DNA of 64,000 nucleotides from Thermocatellispora tengchongensis (GTDB taxonomy: Bacteria; Actinomycetota; Actinomycetes; Streptosporangiales; Streptosporangiaceae), in the NCBI RefSeq assembly GCF_014202315.1, contig NZ_JACHGN010000021.1, forward strand, positions 130,242-194,241, read 5' to 3'. The notes beneath the pieces were generated by a model, which was not told where the DNA came from, did not search any database, and worked only from the letters and a program-made list of their open reading frames with translations. The first letter of the stretch is position 1. Every line of letters starts with the position of its first letter. Shown piece after piece: positions 61,905 to 64,000 of this stretch. Position numbers and translations under genes: made by a program.

Positions 61905-64000
61905 TCACCCCACGGTGAGCCTCGGCACCGCCGCGACCAGCTCCCGGGTGTAGGGATGGCGGGGCAGGTGGAAGACGTCGTCCACGTCGCCCTCCTCCAC
62001 CACGCGCCCGTCCTTCATCACCATTACGCGGTCGCTTACGTGGTGCACGACGCCAAGGTCATGTGAGATGAATATCATTGCGGTGTCGGCCTCGGCCTGT
62101 ATATCGGCGAGCAGGTCGAGCACCTGGGCCTGGATCGACACGTCCAGCGCCGAGACGGGCTCGTCACAGACCAGCAGGTCGGGCCGAGCCCCCAGCGCCC
62201 GCGCGATGGCCACCCGCTGCCGCTCCCCGCCCGACAGCTCCCGTGGCCGCCGCCCGGCCACCGACGCCACCAGCCCCACCCGGTCCAGCAGCCGCACCAC
62301 CTCCTCCCGCCGCCGCTCCCGCGGCACGATCCCCCGCAGCGCATCCCCGACCAGCCGCTCCACGGTGTGCCGGGGATCGAAGGACTCCAGCGGGCTCTGC
62401 GCGACAAGCTGCACCGCCCGCCGCCACGGCCGCCGCCCCCGCTCCGGCCCCGGACTCCACGCCCGCCCCCGCACCACCACCTCCCCCTCGTCCGGCACCA
62501 CCAGCCCCATCACCACCCGAGCCAGCGTCGTCTTCCCCGACCCCGACTCCCCCACGACCCCCAGCGTCTCCCCCTTCCGCACCACCAGCGACACCCCATC
62601 AACGGCCACCCTGCCCCCATAAGCCACCGAAACCCCCCGCACGGCCACGACCTCGTCCGGCTCGCCGCCAGGGCCGACATGGTCGTGGTCGGCATGGTCG
62701 GGGTCGGCATGGTCGGGGCCGGTATGGCCGGGGCCGGTATGGCCGGGGCCGGTATGGCCGGGGCCAGGTCCGGTTGCGCGCCGCTCATCGCCGCCGGCCA
62801 CCACCGCCACCCCGGCACCACGGGAGTGCGCCGGGGCGCTGGGATCCCGCTCGGCGTCCCGATGCCCAGGGACGAGCCCGGCCTGCCCAGCGCCCGCCGC
62901 ATCCGCATGCACGCGCCCCTCCACCTCGGCCACGCGCCATTCACCGGCACCTGGCACCGGCGCAGCGCCCTGCGCCGACCCTGCGCCACGGAGGAACGCG
63001 GAAGTGGGCCGGCCGTCGGCCGCCCCATCATGAGCCCGCACGGCACCCACCGCACCCGGCCTTGGCGCCGCCGCCGCACCATCCCCCACCGCCCCGGCGC
63101 CACGGGAGTGCGCCGGGGCGATGGGGTCCCGCTCAGTGTCCCGATGTCCGGGGCCGTGCTCGGCCTGCCCGGCGCCCGCCGCGTCCACATGCGCGCGCCC
63201 CTCCACCTCGGCCCCGCCCCGTTCGCCAGCACCCGGCACCGGCGCAGCACCCTGCGCCGACCCTGCGCCACGGAGGAACGCGGAAGTGGGCCGGCCGTCG
63301 GCCACCCCATCATGAGCCCGCACGGCACCCGCCGCACCCGAGACGGACACCGCCGCCGCACCATCCCGCACCGCCCCGACGCCACGGGAGTGCGCCGGGG
63401 CGATGGGGTCCCGCTCAGTGTCCCGATGTCCGGGGCCGTGCTCGGCCTGCCCGGCGCCCGTCGCATCCGCATGCGCGCGTCCCTCCTCCTCGGGCACGCG
63501 CCGCTCAGCAGCAGCCGGCACCGCCCCTGCGCCACCGTCGCCCGCTGGGTCGGCGCGGCCCTCACCGGCGCCGGGTGTCGCCGAACCGTCCCGCGCCGGG
63601 TCGGTGGCGTGGGAGGGGTGGGGGGAGAGGCGGGTGCCCTTGGTGGTGGCGGAGGGGATGGCGGCTATCAGGGTGCGGGTGTAGGGGTGGGTGGGGGTGG
63701 TGAGGAGGGTGGCGGCGGGGCCCTGTTCGACGATGGTGCCCTGGCGCATGACCAGGATGCGGTCGGCCAGGGCGGCGACCACGGCCAGGTCGTGGCTGAT
63801 CATGAGGAGGGCGGTGCCGGCGGCGCGGCGGGCGGACAGGAGGCGGAGGATCTGGGCCTGGACGGTGACGTCGAGGGCGGTGGTGGGCTCGTCGGCGATG
63901 AGCAGGGGCGGGTCGGCGGCCAGGGCGGAGGCGATCAGAGCGCGCTGGCGCAGGCCGCCGGAGAGCTGGTGGGGGCGTTGCCGGGCCCGGATCTCGGGGT
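61905..64000 (-). CDS. Fused dual-domain peptide ABC ATPase with a repeat linker (5' end outside window)
   Basis: The reading frame is open from the right edge to 61905; ATG 63803 is internal, not the start. The visible part of domain 1 has signature LSGGLRQRA and Walker B LLIADEPTTALD, then ISHDLAVVAALADRILVM and THPYTRTLIAAIP (its Walker A lies outside). Domain 2 (about the last 245 residues) is complete: VVGESGSGKTTLARVVMG, LSGGERQRVAIARALG, LLVCDEPVSALD and ISHDLGVVHHVSDRV. Oligopeptide importers (DppD plus DppF) often fuse two such ATPases. Here the link between them is about 320 residues of Ala/Gly/Asp/Arg-rich repeat, far longer than the usual 20-60. Confidence 0.88.
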   Translation of the reverse strand, partial: PEIRARQRPHQLSGGLRQRALIASALAADPPLLIADEPTTALDVTVQAQILRLLSARRAAGTALLMISHDLAVVAALADRILVMRQGTIVEQGPAATLLTTPTHPYTRTLIAAIPSATTKGTRLSPHPSHATDPARDGSATPGAGEGRADPAGDGGAGAVPAAAERRVPEEEGRAHADATGAGQAEHGPGHRDTERDPIAPAHSRGVGAVRDGAAAVSVSGAAGAVRAHDGVADGRPTSAFLRGAGSAQGAAPVPGAGERGGAEVEGRAHVDAAGAGQAEHGPGHRDTERDPIAPAHSRGAGAVGDGAAAAPRPGAVGAVRAHDGAADGRPTSAFLRGAGSAQGAAPVPGAGEWRVAEVEGRVHADAAGAGQAGLVPGHRDAERDPSAPAHSRGAGVAVVAGGDERRATGPGPGHTGPGHTGPGHTGPDHADPDHADHDHVGPGGEPDEVVAVRGVSVAYGGRVAVDGVSLVVRKGETLGVVGESGSGKTTLARVVMGLVVPDEGEVVVRGRAWSPGPERGRRPWRRAVQLVAQSPLESFDPRHTVERLVGDALRGIVPRERRREEVVRLLDRVGLVASVAGRRPRELSGGERQRVAIARALGARPDLLVCDEPVSALDVSIQAQVLDLLADIQAEADTAMIFISHDLGVVHHVSDRVMVMKDGRVVEEGDVDDVFHLPRHPYTRELVAAVPRLTVG
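62839..63684 (-). repeat. 282-bp tandem repeat encoding the ABC linker, three copies
   Basis: Three copies begin at 62839, 63121 and 63403 with a period of exactly 282 bp (94 codons), so the frame is preserved. Each encodes GPGHRDTERDPIAPAHSRG-like, VRAHDGxADGRPTSAFLRGAG and VPGAGExxxAEVEGRxHxDA segments. The second and third copies are closest. It is followed towards domain 2 (62685-62770) by 15-bp repeats giving GHTGP pentapeptides. Confidence 0.85.

Noticed and set aside
63801-63803. ATG 63803 as start of the ABC gene
   Set aside because: It lies inside the H-loop of the first ATPase domain (LLMISHDLA); the frame is open to the window edge with signature and Walker B motifs.

Overview
The DNA is very GC-rich, has a strong third-position GC bias, and carries many GTG/TTG starts and 4-bp ATGA/GTGA gene overlaps. 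It encodes AfsR/SARP and LuxR ATPase regulators, an XRE/HATPase regulatory cassette, an ECF41 sigma factor and a complete mre-mrdA-rodA elongation operon. Together these indicate a filamentous, saprophytic actinomycete. Streptosporangiales (Nonomuraea-like) is a guess from overall flavour, not from any diagnostic gene. I saw no rRNA, tRNA, CRISPR array or intact insertion sequence.

Layout. 1-9 kb: a truncated membrane alpha/beta-hydrolase, a DUF998 membrane protein, a secreted CBM2-PL11 rhamnogalacturonan lyase divergent from a GH2 beta-galactosidase, then a secreted beta-propeller protein, a small Cys/His protein with a TTA codon, a NAD(P)-binding protein and a cupin. 9.3-20.7 kb: a sugar or sugar-acid catabolic locus in two co-oriented transcription units. 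One is SDR-lyase-E1alpha-E1beta; the other is an Rbs-type ABC transporter followed by VOC protein, lactonase-like amidohydrolase, Gfo/Idh/MocA dehydrogenase and LacI regulator. Each unit is preceded by the same 14-bp palindrome, GTCAAWCGWTTGAC. 20.8-23.4 kb: an ECF41 sigma factor with a PASTA protein, divergent from an SDR, with matching promoter motifs on both sides. 23.5-28.3 kb: phosphotransferases around an HATPase/XRE regulatory pair. 28.3-34.2 kb: a 140-bp tandem repeat, an aldehyde ferredoxin oxidoreductase, a membrane-anchored CHAP hydrolase, and HldE plus a GT9 glycosyltransferase. 34.3-40 kb: mreB-mreC-mreD-mrdA-rodA, with an enlarged MreB. 40-45 kb: ArsR/SRPBCC pair, a Tat-exported serine hydrolase, and TetR divergent from a Rox-like FAD monooxygenase. 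45-52 kb: a regulatory island (LuxR ATPase, transthyretin-like protein, 53-residue exported peptide, SARP-NB-ARC-TPR regulator). 52-57 kb: orphan DUF6262 protein, PhzF, MlrC-type peptidase, MazG-like pyrophosphohydrolase, degenerate uridine-kinase-like protein, STAS protein. 57-64 kb: secreted GH115 alpha-glucuronidase with CGAAACTTTCG-type operators, two lipoproteins, and a fused two-domain peptide ABC ATPase cut by the window edge, whose linker contains three 282-bp tandem repeats.

How the genes fit together. Plant cell-wall use is the main metabolic theme: pectin side-chain lyase, beta-galactosidase and xylan alpha-glucuronidase carry related GAAA-TTTC palindromes upstream, and a LacI-controlled import and oxidation pathway lies alongside. 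The candidates for something undescribed are the 9.3-20.7 kb pathway (an E1 without a local E2), the peptide/TPR-SARP/transthyretin-like island, the repeat-bearing ABC linker, and the HldE-GT9 pair next to the elongasome.
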